A stretch of 64,000 nucleotides of DNA, taken from NCBI GenBank assembly GCA_963764505.1, contig CAVXSP010000001.1, positions 620,001 through 684,000 on the forward strand, read 5' to 3'. The stretch is from CAVXSP01 sp963764505. Lineage in GTDB: Bacteria; Acidobacteriota; Vicinamibacteria; Vicinamibacterales; SCN-69-37. The position numbers were made by a program, and so were the translations under genes. The notes beneath the pieces are model-generated. The model saw only the letters and a list, made by a program, of their open reading frames with translations. It was not told the origin of the DNA and searched no databases. Of the stretch, positions 1 to 7,672 are shown piece after piece. Numbering within the stretch: position 1 is the first letter of the stretch; each line of letters starts with the position of its first letter.

Positions 1-46
1 GGACCAGCAGACAGGCAGCCGCCGCCGCGATCGCGAAGGTTTTCAT
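1..46 (-). CDS. Partial secreted protein (N-terminus only)
   Basis: On the minus strand an ATG at 46 opens a frame that leaves the window at its left edge. The 15 visible residues start Met-Lys-Thr-Phe and continue into an Ala/Leu-rich run, which looks like the start of a signal peptide. No ribosome binding site is obvious upstream. Nothing can be said about function. It diverges from the membrane protein pair at 126-988. Confidence 0.4.
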   Translation of the reverse strand, partial: MKTFAIAAAAACLLV

Positions 47-125
47 CGAGTTCGGTGAGCTTACCACCGGTCACGCTTTCTGCTACCATCGCGCGTCCTC
101 AGCCACTCACGTCGTGGAGCGTCTC

Positions 126-554
126 ATGCCGGGCATAAACGCCGCGAAAGTGCTCACGGGCGGCCTGATCGCGGGGCTCGTCGCAAGCGTGATCGATCTG
201 GTCTCGAACCTGGTCATCATGAGGCAGGACCTGCAGGCGATGATCGAGCGGCTTCACCTCGATCCGGCGCTGATGGAATCGGCATCGGTGACCGTGGCCT
301 GGATCGCCGTGGACTTCCTGATGGGCATTCTCCTGGTGTTCGCCTACGCGGCGATGCGGCCGCGCTTCGGCCCGGGGCCGAAGACGGCGGTCATCGCCGG
401 GCTCACGCTCTTCCTCGCCGTGACGTTCGTGATGTTCGGCTTCTCGGTCATGGGCATCATGACCATGGGTCTGTTCGTCGAGAGCTCTGCGTGCGCGCTC
501 GTGTCGGTGCTGGCGGCGAGCCTCGTTGGCGCGGCGACCTACAGGGAAGAATGA
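126..554 (+). CDS. Small four-helix membrane protein, copy 1 of a tandem pair
   Basis: A 142-residue protein with about four hydrophobic segments (roughly residues 7-30, 53-75, 86-115 and 119-137). I do not recognise a named family. It is clearly paralogous to the next gene: both share an N-terminal Gly/Ala helix, a short loop of about 25 residues with an Asp-Leu-Ala-Leu-Met-like motif, a second helix, and an Arg-Pro-Arg-Phe-Gly turn. The ATG at 126 is preceded by GGAG and preferred; a GTG at 114 would add four residues. The stop overlaps the next start as ATGA, so the two are probably translated together. Confidence 0.7.
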   Translation: MPGINAAKVLTGGLIAGLVASVIDLVSNLVIMRQDLQAMIERLHLDPALMESASVTVAWIAVDFLMGILLVFAYAAMRPRFGPGPKTAVIAGLTLFLAVTFVMFGFSVMGIMTMGLFVESSACALVSVLAASLVGAATYREE

Positions 555-988
555 GCGCGGATTCGCGGGTCGGCGTCGGCAAATCGGTCGCGGGCGGCGT
601 CCTGGCCGGCGTGGTGCTCGCGCTGTTCGACTTCGTCACGAGCAATTTCCTGCTCGCCGACGACTGGCAACTGATCGCCCAGCGCCATGACATCGATCTG
701 GCGCTCATGGGCGGCACCCGGGCTCTCGCCACGATGATCGTCGCCGACCTGCTGCTCGGGCTCCTGCTCGCCGCGACCTACGCGTCGATCCGGCCGCGGT
801 TCGGCGCCGGCGCGGGCACGGGCGCCATCGCGTCGCTCATCGTGTTCGTGCCGGCCGCGCTCACGCTCGCAACGTTCGGCGGCTGGCTCGTGCCTTGGGA
901 CTTGTACGTGCGGCAGGCGATCGTGATGTTCGTGTCCATGCTCGCCGCAGGATTCGCCGCAGTGTGGGTGTGCGGCGGAGACGGGTAG
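551..988 (+). CDS. Small four-helix membrane protein, copy 2 of a tandem pair
   Basis: A 145-residue membrane protein starting at the ATG that overlaps the stop of the previous gene (ATGA). It has the same layout as its neighbour: N-terminal Gly-rich helix, polar loop with Asp-Leu-Ala-Leu-Met, second helix, Arg-Pro-Arg-Phe-Gly turn, then two more helices. This indicates a tandem duplication followed by divergence. Function unknown; there are no catalytic motifs. The pair may form a heterodimer in the membrane, but this is inference only. Confidence 0.7.
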   Translation: MSADSRVGVGKSVAGGVLAGVVLALFDFVTSNFLLADDWQLIAQRHDIDLALMGGTRALATMIVADLLLGLLLAATYASIRPRFGAGAGTGAIASLIVFVPAALTLATFGGWLVPWDLYVRQAIVMFVSMLAAGFAAVWVCGGDG

Positions 989-1020
989 GCGAAGATGCGA
1001 GGTTCCGGAGTTCCGTTTCC

Positions 1021-1056
1021 TGAACCCCAGAACCCCAGAACCTCAGAACCCCGGAA
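1021..1056. repeat. 8-bp tandem array (GAACCCCA-type) at a convergent junction
   Basis: Four adjacent 8-bp units start at 1022, 1030, 1038 and 1046. They read GAACCCCA, GAACCCCA, GAACCTCA and GAACCCCG. Just upstream, 1003-1013 (TTCCGGAGTTC) is nearly the reverse complement of 1046-1056, so transcripts from either side could fold into a stem. The array lies between the 3' ends of the membrane protein pair and the RRM gene. Confidence 0.7.
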
Positions 1057-1062
1057 TGCCCC

Positions 1063-1404
1063 CTACCAGCGCGGTTCGCGCCGGCTGCCGCCGCCGCCCC
1101 CGCGTCCGCCGCCGAAGCCGCCCCCGCGTCCGCCGCCGCCTCCGCCGCCGAACTGCGGCTTGGGCCGCGCTTCGTTGACCGCGAGCGTCCGGCCGCCGAG
1201 CTGCGTCTCGTTCAGATCCGCTACGGCCTTCTGCGCGTCCGCGTCGGTGGCCATCTCGACGAACGCGAACCCGCGCGCACGGCCGGTGGCGTTGTCGCGG
1301 ACGACGCTGACCGTGTCGACGGCACCGCAGCGGCTGAACAAGTCGCGCAGTTCGTCTTCAGACACCGAATACGGGAGATTGCCGACGTACAGTTTCCGAC
1401 CCAT
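1063..1404 (-). CDS. Glycine-rich RNA-binding protein (single RRM)
   Basis: A 113-residue protein: one RNA recognition motif at residues 1-80 followed by an Arg/Gly-rich tail (RGG-like) at about 82-113. RNP2 (Lys-Leu-Tyr-Val-Gly-Asn-Leu-Pro) is at residues 3-10 and RNP1 (Arg-Gly-Phe-Ala-Phe-Val-Glu-Met) is near 45. Bacterial proteins of this design bind single-stranded RNA and often act in cold or stress response; that role is family knowledge, not shown here. I start it at ATG 1404, which gives the canonical Met-Gly-Arg-Lys-Leu-Tyr N-terminus. About 296 bp with no recognisable gene separate it from argF upstream. Confidence 0.9.
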   Translation of the reverse strand: MGRKLYVGNLPYSVSEDELRDLFSRCGAVDTVSVVRDNATGRARGFAFVEMATDADAQKAVADLNETQLGGRTLAVNEARPKPQFGGGGGGGRGGGFGGGRGGGGGSRREPRW

Positions 1405-1700
1405 TGACTGCTCCTGCACCTGCGGTCCTGCGAACCGAGGCATTCATCGGGCGAGGCCCGATCGTTGCGCGAAGGTCAGCCGGAGCGGCCCTCCACTCCA
1501 ATGCTTCAGGAATCACGTGGTTGAGGAGAAACGAGGCATGGAAGGTCTCGGTCCCGACTCGGCTACGCGAACAAAGCGACAGGCTCACAGCTTCAGCGGC
1601 AAATCCAGTATGGCATGGCCGGTGGGCGGGCAAATAGGGCAAAAACCCGGGCCCCCCCGTGGTGTTTCTGGTAGCGCTGTCGGGCAAACCGGCACCGGTG

Positions 1701-2693
1701 TCAGGCCATGAGGACCGTCAGCAGCGCCTTCTGCGTGTGCAAGCGGTTCTCGGCCTGATCGAAGATGACCGACGCCGCCGAGTCGATGACCTCGTCGGTC
1801 ACCTCCGCGCCACGGTGCGCGGGGAGGCAGTGCATGAAGATCGCGTGGGGCCGGGCGGCCCTCATGAGCGCCGCATTCACCTGGTACGGCCGGAACACCC
1901 GCCCGCGGGTCCGCGCTTCCGCCTCCTGGCCCATCGAGGTCCAGGCGTCGGTGTAGACGGCGTCGGCGCCCCGCACCGCGGCCATGGGATCGGTCGTCGT
2001 CTCGAGCCGGGCGCCGTGACGCGCCGCCGCTTCGAAGGCGCGCCCGGCCCCGGGCGGCAGCTCGTAGCCGGTCGGGGTCGCGACCCGCAGCGTCACGCCG
2101 AGCATCGCGCAGGCGTGCGCCAGCGAGGTGGCGACGTTGTTGCCGTCGCCGACGAACGCCAGCGTCCGGCCCGCGATGTCGCCGAACCGCTCCCGCAGCG
2201 TCAGCATGTCCGCCAGTACCTGGCACGGGTGCTCGTCGTCGGTGAGCGCGTTGATCACGTGCATGCGCGTGGCCGCCGCCGCGAATCGGTGCAGCCCTTC
2301 CTGCGCGTAGGTCCGCACCACGCATGCGGCCACCCAGCGCTCGAGGTTGCGCGCGACATCCTCGACGGCCTCCCGGCCTCCCAGGCCCACGTCGGCCGGC
2401 AGCTCGACTATGTCGCCGCCGAGCTCGCGCGTCGCGATGGTGAACGTCGTGCGGGTCCGGAGCGACGGCTTCTCGAAGAGGAGCGCGACATGCCGGCCCT
2501 CGAGGGGGCGGTCTCCCTTGCGACGGCTCGCGCGATCGCGCTTGAGCGCGGCAGCGAGCTCGAGCATACCGTCGATCTCCACGTGAGTCAGATCGAGCAC
2601 GGACAGGTAGTGCCGCGCCGCCGACTCGTGCGAGGCCGACGAGGCCCCGAGGGGAAACACGCCCGCCCGCTTCACCATTGCCCGTACGCTCAT
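1701..2693 (-). CDS. argF: Ornithine carbamoyltransferase
   Basis: A 330-residue enzyme converting ornithine and carbamoyl phosphate to citrulline in the cytoplasm. The carbamoyl-phosphate motif Ser-Leu-Arg-Thr-Arg-Thr lies near residue 75. His-Pro-Cys-Gln lies near 155, the ornithine-loop Ser-Met-Gly near 245, and the catalytic His-Cys-Leu-Pro near 285. The His-Pro-Cys-Gln and Ser-Met-Gly motifs favour ordinary OTCase over N-acetyl- or N-succinyl-ornithine variants. It is the last gene of the argCBDJF operon. Its ATG at 2693 overlaps the argJ stop as ATGA, so I reject the longer open frame upstream. Confidence 0.95.
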   Translation of the reverse strand: MSVRAMVKRAGVFPLGASSASHESAARHYLSVLDLTHVEIDGMLELAAALKRDRASRRKGDRPLEGRHVALLFEKPSLRTRTTFTIATRELGGDIVELPADVGLGGREAVEDVARNLERWVAACVVRTYAQEGLHRFAAAATRMHVINALTDDEHPCQVLADMLTLRERFGDIAGRTLAFVGDGNNVATSLAHACAMLGVTLRVATPTGYELPPGAGRAFEAAARHGARLETTTDPMAAVRGADAVYTDAWTSMGQEAEARTRGRVFRPYQVNAALMRAARPHAIFMHCLPAHRGAEVTDEVIDSAASVIFDQAENRLHTQKALLTVLMA

Positions 2694-3910
2694 GTCCGGT
2701 ACTCCGCGTTGATCCTGACGTAGTCGGCACTGAAGTCGCACGTCCACATCGTGGCGCTGTGCGGCGCGCCGATTCCGAGATCGACGATCACCGTCACTTC
2801 GGCCGCCTGCAGGACCGCGGCGGCGGCGGCGGCGTTCTCGTCATGGGGCGTGCCGGCCACGAAGAGCGGCACGTCGCCGATCGAGACCGAGGCCCGCTCG
2901 ATGTCGAATGCGGCGCCCGACCGGCCGGCGGCCGCGACGAGCCGTCCCCAGTTCGGATCGCCGCCGTGCACGGCCGTCTTCACGAGCGGCGAGTTGGCGA
3001 TGGTCCGCGCGGCACACCAAGCGTCGGCGTCCGATGCGGCCCCGATCACGCGCACCGTGACCAGCTTGGTCGCGCCTTCTCCGCCGCGCACGATCTCGCG
3101 TGCGAGACGCCCCGCGACGGCCCTCAGGGGCTCGAGCAGCGTCGGGTCGTCATCGCGCCCGATCCGCACGCCGGAGCGCCCGGACGCCAGCACGAAGACA
3201 CAGTCGTTGGTGGAGCATTCCCCGTCCACCGTGATCGCATTGAAGGTCTCGTCGACGACGCGCCGGAGCGCGCGCCCGAGCACCGCCGGGTCCACGGCCG
3301 CGTCGGTCGTCAGGTACGCGAGCATCGTCGCCATGCGAGGCTCGATCATCCCGGAGCCCTTGGCCATGCCGCCGACCGTGATGCGACCGGCGGCCGCGTC
3401 GACCGCGGCGGCACAGGCCTTCGGAAAGGGATCGGTCGTCATGATGGCGCGGCTCGCCGGCGACCAGCCGTCGGAGGACAGGGCCCGCGCGGCGGACACG
3501 ACGCCGGCCGCCACCTTGCCAGGGTCGAGCTGAACGCCGATGACGCCCGTGGACGCGACGAGCACATGCCACGGATCGCACCCCAGTGCGCGGCCGACGG
3601 CGGCCGCGGTGTCGCGGGCGACCTCGAGGCCCGCGGCGCCGGTGCAGGCGTTGGCGCAGCCGCTGTTGGTCACGATCGCCATCGCGCGTCCGCCGGACCG
3701 CGCCAGGTGCTCGCGCGACACCACGACGGGCGCCGCAGCAGCGCGGTTGGTCGTGAACACGCCCGCGGCCGAGACCGGCCCATCGGCGGCGACGAGCGCG
3801 AGGTCGAGCGCGTCCGCGGCCTTCTTGATCCCGCAGGACACGCCCGCGGCGCGGAACCCCTGAGGCGCCGTCACGCCGCCTTCAATCCAGTCGGCCACGA
3901 CGTCACTCAT
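2690..3910 (-). CDS. argJ: Glutamate N-acetyltransferase / ornithine acetyltransferase
   Basis: A 406-residue ArgJ that recycles the acetyl group from N-acetylornithine to glutamate. The autoproteolysis region reads Lys-Gly-Ser-Gly-Met-Ile then Met-Ala-Thr-Met-Leu-Ala near residues 180-195; the Thr is the expected nucleophile exposed by self-cleavage. N-terminal features include Thr-Thr-Asn near 52 and Asn-Ser-Gly-Cys-Ala-Asn-Ala near 80. Whether it also makes N-acetylglutamate from acetyl-CoA cannot be read from sequence. The ATG at 3910 overlaps the argD stop by 8 bp, and its own stop overlaps argF by 4 bp. Confidence 0.95.
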   Translation of the reverse strand: MSDVVADWIEGGVTAPQGFRAAGVSCGIKKAADALDLALVAADGPVSAAGVFTTNRAAAAPVVVSREHLARSGGRAMAIVTNSGCANACTGAAGLEVARDTAAAVGRALGCDPWHVLVASTGVIGVQLDPGKVAAGVVSAARALSSDGWSPASRAIMTTDPFPKACAAAVDAAAGRITVGGMAKGSGMIEPRMATMLAYLTTDAAVDPAVLGRALRRVVDETFNAITVDGECSTNDCVFVLASGRSGVRIGRDDDPTLLEPLRAVAGRLAREIVRGGEGATKLVTVRVIGAASDADAWCAARTIANSPLVKTAVHGGDPNWGRLVAAAGRSGAAFDIERASVSIGDVPLFVAGTPHDENAAAAAAVLQAAEVTVIVDLGIGAPHSATMWTCDFSADYVRINAEYRT

Positions 3911-5117
3911 GGGACACGGCGGCGAACGTCCGATCCAGGATCTCGAGGGCTTCGTCGATGTCCTGATCGGCGACGATGTACGGCGGGAGCAGCCGCAGCA
4001 CCGTGGTGGACGTGCGATTGACGAGGAGGCCGCGCTCCATCGCGCCGGCGACCACCGGCTGCGCGTCGCTCCGCAGGTCGAGGCCGGCGATGAGGCCCGC
4101 GCCCCGCACCTCGACAATCAGCCGGCCGTGGCGCGCATGCAGCCGCCGCAAACCGGCGAACAGGCGGTCGGACGCATGCGCCACTCGTTCGAGCAGCCCG
4201 CCCTCGAGCGCATCGAGGAACACCAGCGCGGCACGGCAGGCGAGGAGATTGCCCCCGTAGGTCGTGCCGTGATCGCCAGGCGAGATCGCCTTCGCGATTT
4301 CGCCGCTGCACAGCGCCGCGCCGATCGGCACGCCGGCCCCCAGCGCCTTCCCGAGCGCGATCAAGTCCGGCGTCAGGCCGACGCTCGGACTGCAGATGAA
4401 GCCGCCGGTGCGACCGCTCCCGCTCTGGACTTCGTCGGCGATGACGAGGGCCCCCGTGCGCTTCGCGGCCGCGGAGACTTCGCCCGCCAGCTCACGGGAA
4501 ATGGGACGGACGCCGCCCTCGCCCTGAATCGGCTCGATGATGATCGCCGCCGTCGAGTCATCGACGAGTCCCGCGAGCGAGCGCGGTTCCTCCGGATCGG
4601 CGAACACCACCTTCTCGATGAGCGGCTGGAAGGGCGTGCGATAGTGCTCGTCCCACGTCACCGAGAGCGAACCCATCGTACGGCCGTGGAACGAGTGCTG
4701 GAACGCGACGAACGTCCGCCGTGCCGTGCCGCGCGTGTGCCAGTACCGCCGCGCGAACTTCAAGCACGCCTCGACCGCTTCGGTGCCGCTGTTGCAGAAG
4801 AACACGCGCTCCAACCCGGTCAGCGCCGACAGCCTCGAGGCGAGCTCGCCCTGCAGGGGATGGAAGTACAGATTCGAGGTCTGGATGAGCGTGCGCGCCT
4901 GCCGCCCCAGCGCGTCGGCCAGGCCGGCGTGCCCATGGCCCAGCGACGCGACGCCGATGCCGGAGACGAAATCGAGATAGGCGCGCCCGTGGTCGTCGAT
5001 CAGGCGGACCCCCTCGCCGCGCTCGAAGACGAGCGGTTGGCGGCGGTAGGTCTGCAGCACGTGCCGGGCCTCCAACGTCTGGACGCCGGTGCCGCTGTCA
5101 GACACGGGCTCTCTCAT
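3903..5117 (-). CDS. argD: Acetylornithine aminotransferase
   Basis: A 404-residue class-III PLP aminotransferase. The PLP-binding Asn-Ser-Gly-Thr-Glu-Ala motif is near residue 100, the acidic Ala-Asp-Glu-Val-Gln-Ser-Gly near 225, and the Schiff-base Lys in Ala-Leu-Gly-Lys-Ala-Leu near 255. It converts N-acetylglutamate semialdehyde to N-acetylornithine. ATG 5117 is chosen because the protein then begins at the usual family position; the open frame extends to 5162 without support. Its start lies 20 bp inside the end of argB, and its stop overlaps argJ by 8 bp, so it is cotranscribed. Confidence 0.94.
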   Translation of the reverse strand: MREPVSDSGTGVQTLEARHVLQTYRRQPLVFERGEGVRLIDDHGRAYLDFVSGIGVASLGHGHAGLADALGRQARTLIQTSNLYFHPLQGELASRLSALTGLERVFFCNSGTEAVEACLKFARRYWHTRGTARRTFVAFQHSFHGRTMGSLSVTWDEHYRTPFQPLIEKVVFADPEEPRSLAGLVDDSTAAIIIEPIQGEGGVRPISRELAGEVSAAAKRTGALVIADEVQSGSGRTGGFICSPSVGLTPDLIALGKALGAGVPIGAALCSGEIAKAISPGDHGTTYGGNLLACRAALVFLDALEGGLLERVAHASDRLFAGLRRLHARHGRLIVEVRGAGLIAGLDLRSDAQPVVAGAMERGLLVNRTSTTVLRLLPPYIVADQDIDEALEILDRTFAAVSHE

Positions 5118-5967
5118 CTGCACTGTGCCCACCCTTCTCGTAAATCGTCGTGCCCGGCGCATTCTCCAGCTCGTTGGCAGACCGGGCGCTCCGGCCGTCG
5201 ATGATCCGGACGCTCGCGACGCCGCGAGCGAGCGCTTCGCCGCACGCCGTGAGCTTGGCGATCATGCCGGCCGTGGCCGATCCGTCCGCGACCATCGCGG
5301 CGATGCCTGCTCGATCGAGCCGGGCAATCGCCGAGCCGGACGCGCCGAGCACGCCGGCCGTCGCGCCGGCGATCACCAGATCGGCGCCCGGCAGCGCGGC
5401 CGCGATGCGGCACGCCATCACGTCGGCGTTCACGTTGAGCACGGTCGACCGGTCGCGCTCATCGACCCCCAGGCTGGCGACGACCGGCACGTAGCCGTGC
5501 GCGAGCAGCAGGCCAATGAGGGTCGCGTCGATCTCCGCCGGATCGCCCACCAGCCCCAGATCGACCTCGGCTCCCGACGTCGTCCGCTGCGCGCCCGTCC
5601 GGCGCGCGCTCCCGAACGCCGCATCGACACCAGTCAGCCCGACCGCACGCAGCCCTGCGGCCACGAGCGATGCCACCAGCTCGGTGTTCGCCGAGCCGGC
5701 GAGCACGGCGATGACCGCCTCGAGCGTCGGCGGGTCGGTGATGCGCACGCCGTCCACCTTTCTCGGGACGATGCCGCGACGTTCGAGCTCGGCGTCGACC
5801 GCGCGGCCGCCGCCATGCACGACCACGAGCGGCCGGTCGCGCGCCACCGACGCGGCGAGCCCCGCCAGCCGCGTCCGGCTCTCATGGCGCTCCAACAGCT
5901 CCCCGCCGAGCTTCAGGACGAGCACGCGGCCGGCGGATTCCGCGGCGACGCCTCGCCCTTCCGTCAC
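5098..5967 (-). CDS. argB: Acetylglutamate kinase
   Basis: A 289-residue amino-acid kinase. The phosphate-binding Lys-Leu-Gly-Gly motif is near residue 20. Val-His-Gly-Gly-Gly follows near 50 and the substrate-binding Asn-Val-Asn-Ala-Asp segment is near 170. It phosphorylates N-acetylglutamate, the second step of the pathway. The best start is GTG 5967, which shares GTGA with the argC stop; the open frame continues 30 bases further without need. The protein is slightly short and lacks an obvious N-terminal helix of the type used by arginine-inhibited hexameric kinases, so feedback control may differ (inference). Confidence 0.93.
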   Translation of the reverse strand: MTEGRGVAAESAGRVLVLKLGGELLERHESRTRLAGLAASVARDRPLVVVHGGGRAVDAELERRGIVPRKVDGVRITDPPTLEAVIAVLAGSANTELVASLVAAGLRAVGLTGVDAAFGSARRTGAQRTTSGAEVDLGLVGDPAEIDATLIGLLLAHGYVPVVASLGVDERDRSTVLNVNADVMACRIAAALPGADLVIAGATAGVLGASGSAIARLDRAGIAAMVADGSATAGMIAKLTACGEALARGVASVRIIDGRSARSANELENAPGTTIYEKGGHSADERARV

Positions 5968-6972
5968 AGCAGCGCCGTCCGCTCGTCGAAGCCACACGCG
6001 ACGTTGAAGTTCTGCACCGCCTGCCCGGCCGCGCCCTTCACGAGATTGTCGAGACAGGACACGACGACCAGCCGCCGCGACGCCGGCTCGAAGCGCCAGC
6101 CGATATCGCAGAAGTTGGTCCAGACGACGTGCTTGATCTCCGGCAGCGCTTCGCCGGTGAGGCGGACGAACGGCTCCTCGCCGTACGCCGATTGATACGC
6201 GTCAGCGATTCCCTCAGCCGACGTGCCCGGCGCAAGCCTCACGTAGATGGTCTCCAGGATGCCGCGGTCGAGCGGAACCAGGTGTGGCACGAACGTGATC
6301 GACGCGTCGATCTCCTGCTCCATCTCGGCCACGTGCCGATGCCCGAACACGCCATAGGCCGCCACCGACCCGTGGTTCTCGGAGAAATGCGTCCGGTCGC
6401 TCGGGGCGCGGCCGGCTCCGGAGATGCCCGATTTCGCGTCGACGACGATGCCGGCGGCCTCGTCGAGCAGGCCGTGCCGCGCCAGCGGCAGCAGAGCGAG
6501 CAGCGCCGCCGTCGGGTAGCATCCCGGGCACGCGACGAGCCGCGCGCCCTTGACGTCGGACCGGTAGGTACTCGACCAGTCCGTACGCCACGCCGTCGGG
6601 CAGCGCCTTCGTGGCCGGATACCACCGCGACCGGAGCGCGGCGTCCCTGATCCGGAAGGCGCCGGAGAGATCGATCACGCGAACGCCGGCATCGACGAGC
6701 GCCCCGCCCAGCTGGGCCGACGCGGCTTCCGGGACCGCGAGGAAGACGACGTCGACGTCGCGGGCGAGCTTGTCCAGGTTCAGCGCCTCGAGCTGCCCGC
6801 CGAAGACGCGCGCCAGCCGCGGCATCGGTCGGGCGGCGGAGTCGGCGCTCGAGGACATCGCCGCCCGGATGTCGGCGTTTGGATGCCGTGCGAGCAGCGC
6901 GACGAGCTCCTGGCCCGCGTAACCGGTCGCGCCGGCAATACCGACTCGCACGCGCGATGAATAGCTATGCAT
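5964..6972 (-). CDS. argC: N-acetyl-gamma-glutamyl-phosphate reductase (frameshifted)
   Basis: The NAD(P)-binding half (Gly-Ile-Ala-Gly-Ala-Thr-Gly-Tyr-Ala-Gly near the N-terminus) reads in one frame from 6972 to about 6567. The catalytic half, with Ala-Cys-Pro-Gly-Cys-Tyr-Pro-Thr-Ala and the C-terminal His-Arg-His motif, reads in another frame down to 5964. One extra base in the GG at 6567-6568 explains the switch; removing it restores the usual Glu-Tyr-Tyr-Arg-Ser sequence. Both halves are well preserved, so a consensus error or a very recent mutation is likely. The start is either ATG 6972 or GTG 6951. It is the first gene of the argCBDJF operon, and its stop overlaps argB as GTGA. Confidence 0.88.
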
Positions 6973-6973
6973 T
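6956..6973. promoter_or_regulatory. Candidate ARG box at argC
   Basis: The 18-bp sequence GATGAATAGCTATGCATT matches about 13 of 18 positions of the Bacillus-type ARG box CATGAATAAAAATKCAAK. It lies just downstream of the argC -10 element and across the ATG at 6972, where bound ArgR would block transcription. The divergent neighbour encodes ArgR. Confidence 0.6.
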
Positions 6974-6983
6974 GAAAAGATTA

Positions 6984-7012
6984 GGTATACACGGTGCGCG
7001 CGTTTTCGTCAA
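6984..7012 (-). promoter_or_regulatory. Sigma70-type promoter of the argCBDJF operon
   Basis: On the minus strand TTGACG (7012-7007) is followed by a 17-bp spacer and TATACC (6989-6984). The predicted transcription start is only a few bases before ATG 6972, or about 25 bases before GTG 6951. The ARG-box-like sequence 6956-6973 overlaps the start point. Confidence 0.6.
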
Positions 7013-7168
7013 CCTCTTCCCTGCGCCACCGTTCTCGCGTCTTGCGTGGATGACTATGCATGTTTTAGCTTATCTATCCAATACGTTGGCGACTGCGGCC
7101 ATCTCGTTGGGCCCTTTCACTGCCTGCGCATCTCGTTGCGTGGCTTGCGCGTGATGGTGTAGGGTGGG

Positions 7169-7186
7169 CGTGAATATCTATGAAAG
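7169..7186. promoter_or_regulatory. Candidate ARG box at argR (autoregulation)
   Basis: CGTGAATATCTATGAAAG matches about 13 of 18 ARG-box consensus positions and spans the argR start codon at 7180. A weaker ATGCAT-containing sequence lies at about 7049-7066 between the two boxes. Together they suggest ArgR controls both the biosynthetic operon and itself. Confidence 0.5.
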
Positions 7187-7629
7187 CCTGGCGTCAGTCC
7201 CAGATCCTCGAAGTCATCGACGCCGAGGCCGTCTCTTCCCAGCAGGAGCTCCGCCAACGCCTCAGCGTGCGCGGCATCGATGCGACGCAGGCGACGCTTT
7301 CGCGCGATCTCAAGGAGCTCGGGTTGGTCAAGCGGGCCGGCGATGGCGCCTACACGCGCTCCGGCCAGGAGCGCTCCGGGCAGGCGGTGGTGGACCAGCT
7401 TCGGCGGACCCTGCCGGCGCTCGTCCGCGCCCTGGAACGTGTCGAGATGCTGCTCGTCGTCCGGACCGATCCCGGCCAGGCGCAGGGGCTGGCCGCGTTG
7501 TTCGACCGCTCGCAATTCGCCGAGATGGCGGGCACGGTGGCGGGGGACGACACCATCCTGCTGATCTGCCGTGGCGTCGAGTCGGCCCACGCCCTCGAGC
7601 ATCGACTGGCCGCCATGGTGAAGGGCTGA
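7180..7629 (+). CDS. argR: Arginine repressor
   Basis: A 149-residue ArgR/AhrC-type regulator. The N-terminal winged helix (residues 1-70) contains Gln-Ala-Thr-Leu-Ser-Arg-Asp-Leu near 43-50, the family's recognition helix. The C-terminal half (about 80-149) is the arginine-binding oligomerisation domain. It is divergent from argC and directly upstream of argH. Candidate operators overlap both starts. ATG 7180 has no strong ribosome binding site, but it gives the normal family length. Confidence 0.95.
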   Translation: MKAWRQSQILEVIDAEAVSSQQELRQRLSVRGIDATQATLSRDLKELGLVKRAGDGAYTRSGQERSGQAVVDQLRRTLPALVRALERVEMLLVVRTDPGQAQGLAALFDRSQFAEMAGTVAGDDTILLICRGVESAHALEHRLAAMVKG

Positions 7630-7672
7630 TGAAGCGCTACGAGGACGCGACCCGTCCGGGCCGGAGACGCAC

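Noticed and set aside
995..1711. Proline-rich frame opposite the RRM gene
   Set aside because: It is the antisense of the glycine-rich tail and has no start signal; the RRM on the other strand is clearly real.
1701..2693. N-acetylornithine carbamoyltransferase instead of ArgF
   Set aside because: The His-Pro-Cys-Gln and Ser-Met-Gly motifs fit ordinary OTCase, and argJ in the operon supplies free ornithine.
6975..7179. A third ARG box at about 7049-7066
   Set aside because: It contains ATGCAT but lacks two bases of the spacing and matches poorly outside that core, so I keep it only as a weak remark.
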